Source: Mycobacterium colombiense
GTDB lineage: Bacteria > Actinomycetota > Actinomycetes > Mycobacteriales > Mycobacteriaceae
Assembly: GCF_003284975.1 (NCBI RefSeq)
Contig: NZ_QMEU01000002.1
Location: 89,335 to 153,334, forward strand
Reading direction: 5' to 3'
Length of the DNA: 64,000 bases
Part shown: one piece after another, positions 8,466 through 16,882 of the stretch
Layout: each line of letters starts with the position of its first letter
Position numbering within the stretch: position 1 is the first letter of the stretch
Notes under the pieces: model-generated
What the model was told of the DNA's origin: nothing
What the model saw: the letters and a program-made list of their open reading frames with translations, nothing else
Databases searched by the model: none
Program-made: the position numbers and the translations under genes

Positions 8466-9332
8466 ATGACTCAGGGCATGGTCGCGGTCCCGGGCGGCCA
8501 CGTGTGGTTCCAGCGGACCGGAGGCGGCGCGGGTCTTCCGTTGCTCGTCGTTCACGGCGGGCCCGGCTTACCGCACGACTACCTGCGGTCGCTGGAGCGG
8601 TTGGCCACAGAGCGCGAGGTCATCTTCTGGGATCAGCTCGGTTGCGGGCGCTCCGAATGCCCGCCCGATCGCGAGCTTTGGACGATGCGGCGCTCGGTGG
8701 CCGAGGTGGACGCGGTGGTGCGGGCCCTGGACCTGAACCGCTTCCATCTGTTCGGTAACTCCTGGGGCGGAATGTTGGCCCAGCAGTATGCGCTCGACGC
8801 AGCCCCCGCCGGGACGGCGAGCCTGATCATTTCCAACAGCATCGCGTCCATCCCGGAGTTCGCAAAGATGGTGGGGCGCTTGAAATCCGAGCTGGATCCG
8901 ACCACCCAAGCCGCCATCGACCGCCATGAAGCCGCCGGCACCACGTACTCCCCCGACTACCAGGCCGCCATCCGGACCTGGAACGAAACCTACCTCTGCC
9001 GAATGCGCCCCTGGCCGCCAGAGCTCGAGGATGCGTTCCGGAATATGGGCGCAGAGATCTTCGAGACCATGTTCGGCCCCAGCGACTTTCACATCGTCGG
9101 GACCATCCGGGACTGGGATGTGGTCGACCGGCTCCACGAAATCAGCCTGCCGACACTGGTCCTCGCGGGCAAGTACGACGAATGCGTTCCCGAACACATG
9201 TGGGAGATGCACCGGCGCATAGCGGGTTCACGGTTCGAGTTGTTCGAGTCCAGTGCTCACATGCCGTTCATCGAGGAACCGGACAAGTTCGACGCGGTGA
9301 TGCGTGACTTCCTGCGCCGGCATGACTCCTGA
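8466..9332 (+). CDS. alpha/beta hydrolase, proline iminopeptidase type
   Basis: This 288-residue alpha/beta hydrolase has the oxyanion motif HGGPGLPHDY (near 35), the DQLGCGRS loop and the nucleophile elbow GNSWGG (Ser near 97). The acid and His of the triad probably lie in LVLAGKYDECVPEH and SSAHMPFIEEP. This is the proline iminopeptidase/tricorn F1 subgroup (peptidase S33), which removes N-terminal proline, but mycobacterial members may hydrolyse other amides or esters. No partner gene is evident. Confidence 0.8.
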   Translation: MTQGMVAVPGGHVWFQRTGGGAGLPLLVVHGGPGLPHDYLRSLERLATEREVIFWDQLGCGRSECPPDRELWTMRRSVAEVDAVVRALDLNRFHLFGNSWGGMLAQQYALDAAPAGTASLIISNSIASIPEFAKMVGRLKSELDPTTQAAIDRHEAAGTTYSPDYQAAIRTWNETYLCRMRPWPPELEDAFRNMGAEIFETMFGPSDFHIVGTIRDWDVVDRLHEISLPTLVLAGKYDECVPEHMWEMHRRIAGSRFELFESSAHMPFIEEPDKFDAVMRDFLRRHDS

Positions 9333-9352
9333 GGCCGTCGCGCTGCTACACC

Positions 9353-10123
9353 TCAATTCTTCTTGGCCGCGTTGAACTTTGCGACGTTGGCCCGGAAGTC
9401 CTCGGTCAGGAAAGACTGGCTCTCGGCCGACAGCGCATAGTCCAGACTGGCGAGCACGGCCCGCTCCAGGTGAATGTTGAGCACCCGTTTGGTGCTCTCG
9501 ACCGCCTGCTGCGGCAGTTCCAAAATCTTTCTGGCGGTGGCGATCGCCTCCGCAACCGGGTCGTCGGCAATGTGATTGGCCAAGCCGAGCTCGACGGCCC
9601 GCTGTGCGCCGATACGGGTTCCGGTGAGGGCGAATTCCTTGGCCAGCAGCAGACTGATGTGCAGCGGCCAGGTGAGCGGCCCACCGTCGGCAGCCACCAG
9701 GCCTACCTGCACATGCGGGTCGGCCAGATAGGCGTCTTCGGCGATGTAGACGATGTCGCTGAGCGCCACCAGACTGCAGCCCAGTCCGACGGCGGGGCCG
9801 TTGACCGCTGCCACCACCGGGATCCGGCACCGCGCCATGCCCAGCACGATCTCGCGTCCGTCGCGAATTGTCTTGGCGCGCAGGTCGGCATCGTTCGCCA
9901 GCTCCTCCAGATAGGTGAAGTCGCCGCCGGCCGAAAACGCCCGGCCGGCACCGGTGATCACCGCGGCACGGGCGGTGGGGTCATCGGTGAGTCGCTGCCA
10001 GAGCCGTGCGAGCCCGACGTGCAGGTTGTCGTTGACCGAGTTGAGCGAATCCGGCCGGTTGAGCGTGATGATGCGCAGGGCACCGTCGGCCTGAACGTCG
10101 ATTTCGGTAGGCATGTCGTACAC
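9353..10123 (-). CDS. enoyl-CoA hydratase/isomerase
   Basis: This 256-residue crotonase-fold protein has oxyanion-hole segments GAGRAFSAGGDF (near 65) and AVNGPAVGLGCSL (near 112). The residues corresponding to the two catalytic glutamates of classical hydratases are Leu/Ala-like and Asp (ADPHVQVGLVAADGG), so hydratase activity is uncertain and an isomerase or other crotonase reaction is possible. I keep the GTG start at 10123 because GAAGGAG precedes it by 7 bases; that ribosome site is part of the tandem repeat upstream. It follows the acyl-CoA dehydrogenase/ligase set on the same strand. Confidence 0.85.
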   Translation of the reverse strand: MYDMPTEIDVQADGALRIITLNRPDSLNSVNDNLHVGLARLWQRLTDDPTARAAVITGAGRAFSAGGDFTYLEELANDADLRAKTIRDGREIVLGMARCRIPVVAAVNGPAVGLGCSLVALSDIVYIAEDAYLADPHVQVGLVAADGGPLTWPLHISLLLAKEFALTGTRIGAQRAVELGLANHIADDPVAEAIATARKILELPQQAVESTKRVLNIHLERAVLASLDYALSAESQSFLTEDFRANVAKFNAAKKN

Positions 10124-10130
10124 GTCAGAC

Positions 10131-10456
10131 TCCTTCGATGGTCGTGACCCGCTTCACCCGGGCTTCGCCCGCGTTCGCGATCACTCCTGCTATGGTCGTG
10201 ACCCGCTTCACCCGGGCTTCGCCCGCGTTCGCGATCACTCCTTCGATGGTCGTGACCCGCTTCACCCGGGCTTCGCCCGCGTTCGCGATCACTCCTTCGA
10301 TGGTCGTGACCCGCTTCACCCGGGCTTCGCCCGCGTTCGCGATCACTCCTGCTATGGTCGTGACCCGCTTCACCCGGGCTTCGCCCGCGTTCGCGATCAC
10401 TCCTGCTATGGTCGTGACCCGCTTCACCCGGGCTTCGCCCGCGTTCGCGATCACTC
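10131..10456. repeat. 54-bp tandem repeat, six copies, MIRU/VNTR-like
   Basis: Six head-to-tail copies of a 54-base unit fill the gap between the acyl-CoA dehydrogenase stop and the enoyl-CoA hydratase start. Two variants differ in four bases: TTCG or TGCT before ATGGTCGTG. Plus-strand order is TTCG, TGCT, TTCG, TTCG, TGCT, TGCT. Each unit contains the small hairpin GGGCTTCGCCC and, on the minus strand, a GGAG ribosome-site-like motif. The last copy supplies the ribosome site of the hydratase gene. As 54 is divisible by 3, several frames stay open, giving a possible repeated peptide. Copy number is likely to vary between strains. Confidence 0.95.
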
Positions 10457-11539
10457 CTACAATCCCAAGATTCGTGAAGCGATGATGTTTTTTTGTATCT
10501 GCGACGTCCCGCCCATGACGCTCTGCGCGCGGCTGTAGAGGTATGCGCTGAGCAGATCGGGATCCCGGGTGCCCGCCACGGCCAGGGCGGCGTGCCCGAC
10601 GGACTGTTCCACCCAGGTCATCAACAGCTTGTCCAGCGATCCTTCCGAACCGTGCGAGACCCCGTCGAGCTGTTCGGACAGCCGCCGGCGCACGTGGTGG
10701 GTCAGCATATCCGACTGGACGGCGGCCCAGGCCAGTTCTTCGGGCACCTCGCCGTCATTGCGGGACAACAAGTCTCGGACAAGCTTGCCGTAGCGCGCCG
10801 CGTAGCCGAGAGTGGAGGGCTCGCGTTCGTGCCCGACGACGGTCATGGCCACCGCCCAGCCATCACCGGGAGCCCCGACCATCCGGTCCGCCGGCACCTT
10901 GGCACCGTCGAAGAACACCTGACCGAATTCGTTGGTCACCCCGTTGATCATCTGCAGCGGACGCTGTTGCACGCCGGGCTGTTTCATCTCCAGGACGAAC
11001 GCCGACAGGCCGCGGTGGCGCTTGGCCTCGGGGTCGGTGCGGGCCAGCAATAGGCACCAATCGGCCACGTCGGAGTAACTGGTCCAGATCTTGTGCCCGT
11101 TCACCACATACGTGTCGCCCTCGAGGCGAGCGGTGGTGGTCAGCGACGCCAGATCCGAACCGGCGCCCGGCTCGCTGAAGCCCTGGCACCAGCGCTCGGT
11201 GCCGTTGATGATGCCGGGCAGGAATCGCTTTCGCAGGTCGTCGCTGGCGTGTTCACCGATGCCGTACACCAGATAGCCGACGCTGGGGCGCGGCGGCGCG
11301 CCGGCCCGCACCAGCTCCTCGTCGACGATGACGTCGTAGACGGGCGCCAGATCCTGACCGCCCCAGTCGCGTGGCCAGGACAGGCCGAAGAAGCCGTTGT
11401 CGTAGAGGGCGCGGTGCCAGTCGGCCATGCGCGCCCAATACTCGTCGCCGGAGCCGGAGAACTCCTTGGCGTGTGCGGCAAGCCAGGTGCGCAGCCGTTC
11501 CCGGAAGGCGGCTTCATCGGGTGAGTCACGAAAGTCCAA
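10457..11539 (-). CDS. acyl-CoA dehydrogenase, large subunit (FadE type)
   Basis: This 360-residue acyl-CoA dehydrogenase has the FAD/substrate motifs WCQGFSEPGAGSDLAS (near 137) and YVVNGHKIWTSYSDVADW (near 164), and a C-terminal GGTSQIQKNIIASRILGL. The family oxidises acyl-CoA at C2-C3 and passes electrons to ETF. The next gene upstream on the same strand is a second, more divergent dehydrogenase overlapping by 14 bases. Such pairs form alpha2-beta2 heterotetramers in steroid side-chain degradation (FadE28/FadE29 type). The stop codon abuts the tandem repeat. Confidence 0.9.
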   Translation of the reverse strand: MDFRDSPDEAAFRERLRTWLAAHAKEFSGSGDEYWARMADWHRALYDNGFFGLSWPRDWGGQDLAPVYDVIVDEELVRAGAPPRPSVGYLVYGIGEHASDDLRKRFLPGIINGTERWCQGFSEPGAGSDLASLTTTARLEGDTYVVNGHKIWTSYSDVADWCLLLARTDPEAKRHRGLSAFVLEMKQPGVQQRPLQMINGVTNEFGQVFFDGAKVPADRMVGAPGDGWAVAMTVVGHEREPSTLGYAARYGKLVRDLLSRNDGEVPEELAWAAVQSDMLTHHVRRRLSEQLDGVSHGSEGSLDKLLMTWVEQSVGHAALAVAGTRDPDLLSAYLYSRAQSVMGGTSQIQKNIIASRILGL

Positions 11540-12431
11540 AATTGATCTCCTTCAACGCAACCGGCCACAGCTCGGTCGAAGTGAGGCCGCGGCGCAGATA
11601 GACATGCGCCACGCATTCCCAGGTGTTGCCGATACCGCCGTGCACCTGGATGGCTGTCTCGCAGACGGTGCGGGTGGCGCGCGCGCAGTAGACCTTGGCG
11701 ATCTGGGCGGCCCGAATGGCTTCGGCGGGAGCCAATTCGTCGACCGCCCACGCCGCATGCCGCAGCACGCTCACCGAACCTTCGATCAGCGCAAGGCTTT
11801 CGGCCAGCAGGTGGGCGATGGCTTGGTAGGAGCCGATCTGCTTGCCGTACTGTTCACGAATTTTGGCGTAGTCACACGCGACGGCGTGGGCGCCCCTCGC
11901 GATGCCGACCAGGTCCGCCGTGGTGGCGACCAAGGCGAGGGCCCGCCACTGCTCGGCGACGGCGGAGGACACTTCCGCCAGCGTCTCCGGCGATCCCGTG
12001 ATCGTCGCGTCGGCCCGCGTCAGATCGACGCTCTCCGGTGCGGTTTGCACATCACCGGCGAGAACGGTGCCCTCCGAGAGCCATAGGGCGCGCCGCGCGC
12101 CGCGGGCGTCGATCACGCGATCGCCGAAGGCGACGGTGGCCGCGGACACGTCCGCACCGGCGTGGCGGCCCAGATCGTCGGCCAGCACCGGGCCGAGGAA
12201 GGGGGTGTCAACCAGCCGCCGGCCGAATTCCTCGGCCACGATGGCGACCTCCACGCCGGAGGCCCCGTCGGAACGCAACGACCGCCAGCCGGTGTTCTCG
12301 ATCTGCTTGTCCAGACGAGTGATTCGCGTTTGGTCGTCGAGATCCTGCACCACGGCAGGCCCGAGGTCGTCGGCCAGTTTGGCTGCCGCGTCGCGTAATT
12401 GCTGTTGTTCAGCTGTCAGACGTACATCCAT
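11526..12431 (-). CDS. acyl-CoA dehydrogenase, second subunit (FadE type)
   Basis: This 301-residue acyl-CoA dehydrogenase homologue is shorter and lacks a clear GxGSD motif, as is typical for the partner subunit in heteromeric mycobacterial dehydrogenases. The C-terminal domain is recognisable (YAKIREQYGKQIGSYQAIAH, VHGGIGNTWE). Overlaps of 14 bases downstream and 23 bases with the ligase upstream indicate one transcript and translational coupling. It probably forms a complex with the product at 10457-11539; the substrate is inferred to be a ring-bearing or branched acyl-CoA. Confidence 0.85.
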   Translation of the reverse strand: MDVRLTAEQQQLRDAAAKLADDLGPAVVQDLDDQTRITRLDKQIENTGWRSLRSDGASGVEVAIVAEEFGRRLVDTPFLGPVLADDLGRHAGADVSAATVAFGDRVIDARGARRALWLSEGTVLAGDVQTAPESVDLTRADATITGSPETLAEVSSAVAEQWRALALVATTADLVGIARGAHAVACDYAKIREQYGKQIGSYQAIAHLLAESLALIEGSVSVLRHAAWAVDELAPAEAIRAAQIAKVYCARATRTVCETAIQVHGGIGNTWECVAHVYLRRGLTSTELWPVALKEINFGLS

Positions 12432-13812
12432 AACGCTCCTTCAGAACTCGGCGCAGCACCTTGCCCGAAGGCAGGCGGGGAATGTCGGGAACGAACACCA
12501 CTCGGCTCAGATGTTTATAGGACGCCAGTTTCTCGTCCACCATGGCGGTCAGGTCTGTCGCATCGACCGGCGCGGACGTCGCGACCGCGGCGACGACGGC
12601 TTCGCCGTTGAGGCCGTCCGGAATCCCGAACACCGCACAGTCTTTGACGGCCGGATGACTGTGCAACACCGTCTCGATTTCAGCGGGGGCGACCTGAAAG
12701 CCGCGCACTTTGATCATCTCTTTGAGGCGGTCGGTGATCCGCAGCCACCCGCCGGCGTCGAGCCAGCCGACATCTCCGGTGCGGTACCACCCGTCACGGA
12801 TCGCCTCTCGGGTGGCGTCCGCCGGCAGGTAGCCGGCCATGAGCGACGCCGCCCGGGCCTGGATCTCCCCGACCTCACCGGGGCCGACCGGCTCGCCGGT
12901 TTCCAGTGAGACGATTCGTAGGTCCACACCGGGCACCGCCCGTCCGACGGTGTCCAGGCGCGGATCCTCGATCGGATTGCACGCCACGACCGGCAATTCG
13001 GTGGTCCCGTAGGCCGGAAGCCAACCCACACCGGTGCGCCGGGTCACCGTCTCCGCGACGTGGGTATTGACCGGCGTGGCCCCCCACATGATGTAGCGCA
13101 GCGAGGACAGGTCATAGGACTCGAGGGCGGGATGTGAAGCGAAGGCCAGCGCGATGGGAGCGACGGCCATTTCCACTGTGATGCGGTCACTTTCGATGTG
13201 CTGCAACACCCGCTCGATGTCGAACCGGGGATGCAGGCGCACACCGGCGCCGGCCTTCAGCGCGGTCAGCAGGTTCAGCAGCCCGAGGATGTGCGAGGGC
13301 GGCGTCGCGACCTGGATCCGGTCGCGGTGGGTCAGTTGCAGCGCTTGGCGCCAGTGCCGCACCGCTTCGTCCAGCGAGGCGTGGGTGTGCCGGACGGCCT
13401 TGGGCAGGCCGGTGGTGCCGGAGCTGAACACCAGCGCCGCGTCGGCCCCGGGTGGCGGTGAGCAGGCCATCGGCTCCGCGGGCGCGGCCGGCTCGTCGAG
13501 GTGCAGCATCGGCATCAGGCCGGCCAGCACCGGGTGGTCCCCGACGGCATGCGCGGGCTCGGTCAGCGCGAGCGCATGGTCGACCTCGTCGCGCTTCCAC
13601 GCGGGGCTGATGAGTACCGCCGCGGCGGCCAGCCGCCAGATCGCGAGCACCACGGCGAGAAATTCCGGCCGGTTGGAGGCCATCACGGCGACGCGTTGGC
13701 CCGCGGCGACACCGCCCTTTGCCAGGGTCGCGGCCCATCCGTCGGCCAACGCGTCGAGTTCGGGCGCGCTGAATCGCCGTTCCTCGAACACGAGCGCCGC
13801 CGGCTCGGTCAC
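12409..13812 (-). CDS. AMP-forming acyl-CoA synthetase (FadD type)
   Basis: This 467-residue ANL-family ligase has the phosphate-binding loop ALVFSSGTTGLPKAVRHTH (near 128), the AMP motif YGTTEL, YRTGDVGWLD, and the C-terminal RLKEMIKVRGFQVAP and catalytic Lys region PSGKVLRR. It activates a carboxylic acid to its CoA thioester at the expense of ATP. It is the first gene of the minus-strand set ligase-dehydrogenase-dehydrogenase-repeat-hydratase. A palindromic operator lies 71 bases before its start and is shared with the divergent ferredoxin operon. Confidence 0.9.
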   Translation of the reverse strand: MTEPAALVFEERRFSAPELDALADGWAATLAKGGVAAGQRVAVMASNRPEFLAVVLAIWRLAAAAVLISPAWKRDEVDHALALTEPAHAVGDHPVLAGLMPMLHLDEPAAPAEPMACSPPPGADAALVFSSGTTGLPKAVRHTHASLDEAVRHWRQALQLTHRDRIQVATPPSHILGLLNLLTALKAGAGVRLHPRFDIERVLQHIESDRITVEMAVAPIALAFASHPALESYDLSSLRYIMWGATPVNTHVAETVTRRTGVGWLPAYGTTELPVVACNPIEDPRLDTVGRAVPGVDLRIVSLETGEPVGPGEVGEIQARAASLMAGYLPADATREAIRDGWYRTGDVGWLDAGGWLRITDRLKEMIKVRGFQVAPAEIETVLHSHPAVKDCAVFGIPDGLNGEAVVAAVATSAPVDATDLTAMVDEKLASYKHLSRVVFVPDIPRLPSGKVLRRVLKERYGCTSDS

Positions 13813-13882
13813 GTCCCGTCCTCCCTGACAGACCGGGCTGACCCGACATCCATACAGTCTTGAGAAGATGCTATCGCTTCGT

Positions 13883-13897
13883 GAGAATAGTATTCTC
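13883..13897. promoter_or_regulatory. palindromic operator GAGAAT-N3-ATTCTC, copy 2
   Basis: A perfect six-base inverted repeat around AGT lies in the divergent promoter region of the ligase (start 13812) and ferredoxin (start 13938) genes. It matches the arms of the copy at 7036-7050; both are preceded by GT and followed by T. It could control both directions. Confidence 0.65.
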
Positions 13898-13937
13898 TAT
13901 ACTGAAGAATGCAAATACGGGAGAGGGGGCGGTCTCA

Positions 13938-14276
13938 GTGACGGTCACCCGGATCATCAAGGAGACCCCAGGGGTGACAGATCCGGCAACAAACGGCTCC
14001 GGTGCCGGGACGGTGACGATTCACCTCGACCGCAAAAAGGTCTCGGTGCCCATCGTCCCGGGCGAGACGCTGCTCGAGACGGCGCGTCGGGCCGGGCTGG
14101 AGCCGCCGTTCAGCTGCGAGGCCGGCAACTGCGGTACCTGCATGGCCAAGCTCGAAGAGGGCCACGCCACCATGCGGGTCAACGACGCTCTCGAGGAGGA
14201 CGAGGTCGCCGAGGGCTACATTCTGACGTGCCAGGGCGTTCCGGACACGGACTCGGTCACGGTGCGCTACGAGTAG
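13938..14276 (+). CDS. [2Fe-2S] plant-type ferredoxin
   Basis: This 112-residue ferredoxin has the cluster motif CEAGNCGTC and a distal Cys in ILTCQG. It begins with a short basic N-terminal extension. I chose the GTG at 13938, preceded by GGGAGAGGGGGCGG; a longer frame to 13860 would run through the operator. Plant-type ferredoxins pass single electrons to oxygenases or desaturases. The genes that follow are an EthD-like protein and an amidohydrolase, and no oxygenase is in this operon, so the electron acceptor is not identified. Confidence 0.88.
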   Translation: MTVTRIIKETPGVTDPATNGSGAGTVTIHLDRKKVSVPIVPGETLLETARRAGLEPPFSCEAGNCGTCMAKLEEGHATMRVNDALEEDEVAEGYILTCQGVPDTDSVTVRYE

Positions 14277-14296
14277 CAGCCAGAGAGGTGGCGACG

Positions 14297-14611
14297 ATGG
14301 CCAAGGGCATCATCCTCGTGGAGAGCCAACCCAGCTCGCCCGAACGCGAACAGGAATACAACACCTGGTACGACGAGGTGCACCTCGGTGAGCTGATGGC
14401 CCTGGACGGCTTCGTCTCCGCGCGCCGGCTGCGGCCCGTCGACGGCGACGGACCCTACGTCGCGATCTACGAGATCGAGGGCGACGATCTGCAGGCGATT
14501 CTGGACAACATGATCGTCAACGCCGGGCAGCTGCACATGTCGGACGCCCTGCAGCTCGACCCGGCGCCGATTCCCCGACTACTCGAGACCACCACAGAGC
14601 ACAGCGGCTAG
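14297..14611 (+). CDS. small dimeric alpha/beta-barrel (EthD-like) protein
   Basis: The 104-residue product begins MAKGIILVESQPSSP and contains EYNTWYDEVHLGELMALDGF, the hallmark of the DUF4286/EthD-like ferredoxin-fold group of small dimeric proteins. Members occur in oxygenase and catabolic operons, with roles from enzyme to accessory protein. It lies 20 bases after the ferredoxin stop and before the amidohydrolase, apparently in one operon. The exact function is not known. Confidence 0.7.
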   Translation: MAKGIILVESQPSSPEREQEYNTWYDEVHLGELMALDGFVSARRLRPVDGDGPYVAIYEIEGDDLQAILDNMIVNAGQLHMSDALQLDPAPIPRLLETTTEHSG

Positions 14612-14652
14612 CCGACTTCGGCTCGAATCGCTGTGCCAGAGAGGACTGCTTG

Positions 14653-15909
14653 ATGAAGGTCGACGACCTGATCTTGGTGAGCATCGACGACCACGTGGTC
14701 GAACCGCCCGACATGTTCCTGCGGCACGTGCCCACCAAGTACAAGGAAGAGGCACCCGTCGTCGTCACCGACGACAAGGGCGTCGACCAGTGGATGTACC
14801 AGGGCAGGCCGCAGGGCGTCAGCGGTCTGAACGCCGTGGTGTCGTGGCCGGCCGAGGAGTGGGGCCGCGATCCCGCCGGCTTCGCCGAGATGCGCCCCGG
14901 CGTCTATGACGTCCACGAACGCGTCCGCGACATGAACCGCAACGGCATCCTCGCGTCGATGTGCTTCCCGACGTTCACCGGCTTTTCGGCCCGCCACCTC
15001 AACATGACCCGCGAGGACGTCACGCTGGTGATGGTGTCGGCGTACAACGACTGGCACATCGACGAATGGGCCGGCTCCTATCCGGACCGCTTCATCCCGA
15101 TCGCGATCCTGCCGACCTGGACTCCCGAGGGCATGTGCGCCGAGATCCGCCGCGTCGCCGCGAAGGGTTGCCGCGCGGTCACGATGCCGGAATTGCCGCA
15201 CCTGGAAGGACTTCCGAGCTACCACGACGAGGACTACTGGGGTCCGGTGTTCCGCACGCTGTCCGAGGAGAACGTGGTGATGTGCCTGCACATCGGCACC
15301 GGTTTCGGGGCGATCAGCATGGCACCGAATGCGCCGATCGACAACCTGATCATTCTCGCCACCCAGGTCTCGGCGATGTGCGCCCAAGACCTGCTGTGGG
15401 GCCCGGCCATGCGTAACTATCCCGACCTGAAATTCGCCTTCTCCGAAGGCGGTATCGGCTGGATCCCGTTCTATCTGGACCGCAGCGACCGTCACTACAC
15501 CAACCAGAAATGGCTGCGCCGTGACTTCGGCGACAAGCTGCCCAGCGACGTCTTCCGTGAACACTCGCTGGCCTGCTATGTCACCGACAAGACGTCACTG
15601 AAGCTGCGCCACGAGATCGGCATCGACATCATCGCCTGGGAGTGCGACTACCCGCACTCGGACTGCTTCTGGCCGGACGCGCCCGAGCAGGTGCTGGCCG
15701 AGCTCAACGCCGCCGGCGCCGACGACGCCGACATCAACAAGATCACCTGGGGCAACGCCTGCCGGTTCTTCGGCTGGGATCCGTTCGCCCGGACCCCCCG
15801 TGAGCAGGCCACCGTGCAGGCCCTGCGCGCCAAGGGAAGTGACGTGGACGTGTCGATCCGGTCGCGTGCCGAGTGGGCGCGCCTGTACGCGGAGAAGCAG
15901 CTCGCCTAG
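14653..15909 (+). CDS. amidohydrolase 2 family protein (ACMSD-like)
   Basis: This 418-residue TIM-barrel metallohydrolase belongs to the amidohydrolase-2/ACMS decarboxylase-like group. It shows an early metal motif replaced by SIDDHVVEPPD, CLHIGTGFG (near 215), a later FSEGGIGWIPF, and DYPHSDCFWP near residue 337 with the usual late Asp/His. The family decarboxylates or hydrolyses ring-derived acids with a divalent metal. I chose the ATG at 14653 over a TTG one codon earlier. It ends the ferredoxin operon. In this catabolic setting a decarboxylase or C-C hydrolase role is likely. Confidence 0.85.
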   Translation: MKVDDLILVSIDDHVVEPPDMFLRHVPTKYKEEAPVVVTDDKGVDQWMYQGRPQGVSGLNAVVSWPAEEWGRDPAGFAEMRPGVYDVHERVRDMNRNGILASMCFPTFTGFSARHLNMTREDVTLVMVSAYNDWHIDEWAGSYPDRFIPIAILPTWTPEGMCAEIRRVAAKGCRAVTMPELPHLEGLPSYHDEDYWGPVFRTLSEENVVMCLHIGTGFGAISMAPNAPIDNLIILATQVSAMCAQDLLWGPAMRNYPDLKFAFSEGGIGWIPFYLDRSDRHYTNQKWLRRDFGDKLPSDVFREHSLACYVTDKTSLKLRHEIGIDIIAWECDYPHSDCFWPDAPEQVLAELNAAGADDADINKITWGNACRFFGWDPFARTPREQATVQALRAKGSDVDVSIRSRAEWARLYAEKQLA

Positions 15910-15967
15910 CTGACGTGGCGCGGGGGGTCAGCCCGGCGGCGGGTCGCCTTTCGGACACCAGGGCGCA

Positions 15968-16873
15968 TCAGGTGACGCACCCGAGCGCGTGCAGCACCGG
16001 AGCCAACTCGTCGAATTGGTCAATGCCTGCGCCGATTTCACCGCCAATGGGCGCAAGCAGCACCACGTGATCCGCGCCCGCGGCCAGATGCTCGCCCGCC
16101 TTGGCCGCGACACCCGCCGGATCGCCGTGCGCGACAAGCGCATTGACCAGCCGATCGCTCACCTCGTCGATGTCTCTGACCGAGTAGCCCAGCTCCACCA
16201 GTCTCGCCGCATAGGGCGGCACTGCCAGTCTGGCCCCCACCGCGTCGCGCGCGGCCTGGATGCCGCGCGCCACGGATAGGCCAACAACCAGGAGTTTGTC
16301 GGGTCCGAGCGACTGTCGAGCCTGGGCGGTGAACTCGGCAGGCAACCCGGCGGGAAATGCCCCGTCGGCGATCTCACCGGCCAGCGCAAGCATTTTCGGG
16401 CCGTTGGCGGCGACGATCCGCGCATAAGCCGCCTCCGGCGCCGGCGGCCACGTGGGATCGTCCATCGCCTGCAGATAGTCACGCATGGTGGTCACCGGGC
16501 TGCCGTAGTCGCGGCCGACGCTGGCCGCCTGCTCCGGGTAGCCGACGCCTAACCCGAGCACGATTCGGCCCGGATAAGCCTGGGCGAGTTGGGCCGTCGC
16601 GGCGTGCATGGTCTGGGCCGGCCGGGCCCAGACATTGGCGATACACGTGCCGAAGGCCACTCGCTCGGTGCCGGCCAATAGTATGGCGAGTTGCACCAGG
16701 GCGTCCTTGCCGATGACCTCGTTGGTCCAGACCGCGCCGTAGCCGGCGTCCTCCATGCGGCGCGCGGCTTCCCGCAACAGGTCGATCGAAGGTGTGCTGG
16801 TGAACGAGACGGGCAGGCAGACACCCACGGGCCCCAACATCTTTCGGGCCGCAGCGACCACTGTCTCAGCCAC
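15968..16873 (-). CDS. LLM-class F420-dependent oxidoreductase
   Basis: This 301-residue protein has the luciferase-like monooxygenase fold: GVCLPVSF at the first strand, REAARRMEDAGYGAVWTNE, VAFGTCIANVWAR, RIVLGLGVGYPEQA and a C-terminal GADHVVLLAP. Actinobacterial members use F420 (or FMN) to reduce or oxidise alcohols, ketones and enoyl substrates. It ends 59 bases from the convergent amidohydrolase gene and starts 10 bases after the NmrA-like gene, which is upstream on the same strand. Confidence 0.85.
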   Translation of the reverse strand: MAETVVAAARKMLGPVGVCLPVSFTSTPSIDLLREAARRMEDAGYGAVWTNEVIGKDALVQLAILLAGTERVAFGTCIANVWARPAQTMHAATAQLAQAYPGRIVLGLGVGYPEQAASVGRDYGSPVTTMRDYLQAMDDPTWPPAPEAAYARIVAANGPKMLALAGEIADGAFPAGLPAEFTAQARQSLGPDKLLVVGLSVARGIQAARDAVGARLAVPPYAARLVELGYSVRDIDEVSDRLVNALVAHGDPAGVAAKAGEHLAAGADHVVLLAPIGGEIGAGIDQFDELAPVLHALGCVT

Positions 16874-16882
16874 GGTTCCCCC

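Noticed and set aside
10131..10456. CRISPR-like array
   Set aside because: The 54-base units are contiguous with no unique spacers and no cas genes nearby. It is a simple tandem repeat.
10113..10538. Repeat-containing protein genes on both strands
   Set aside because: The frames are open only because the repeat length is a multiple of three. No independent start, ribosome site or conserved product supports them, apart from the weak coupling case noted.
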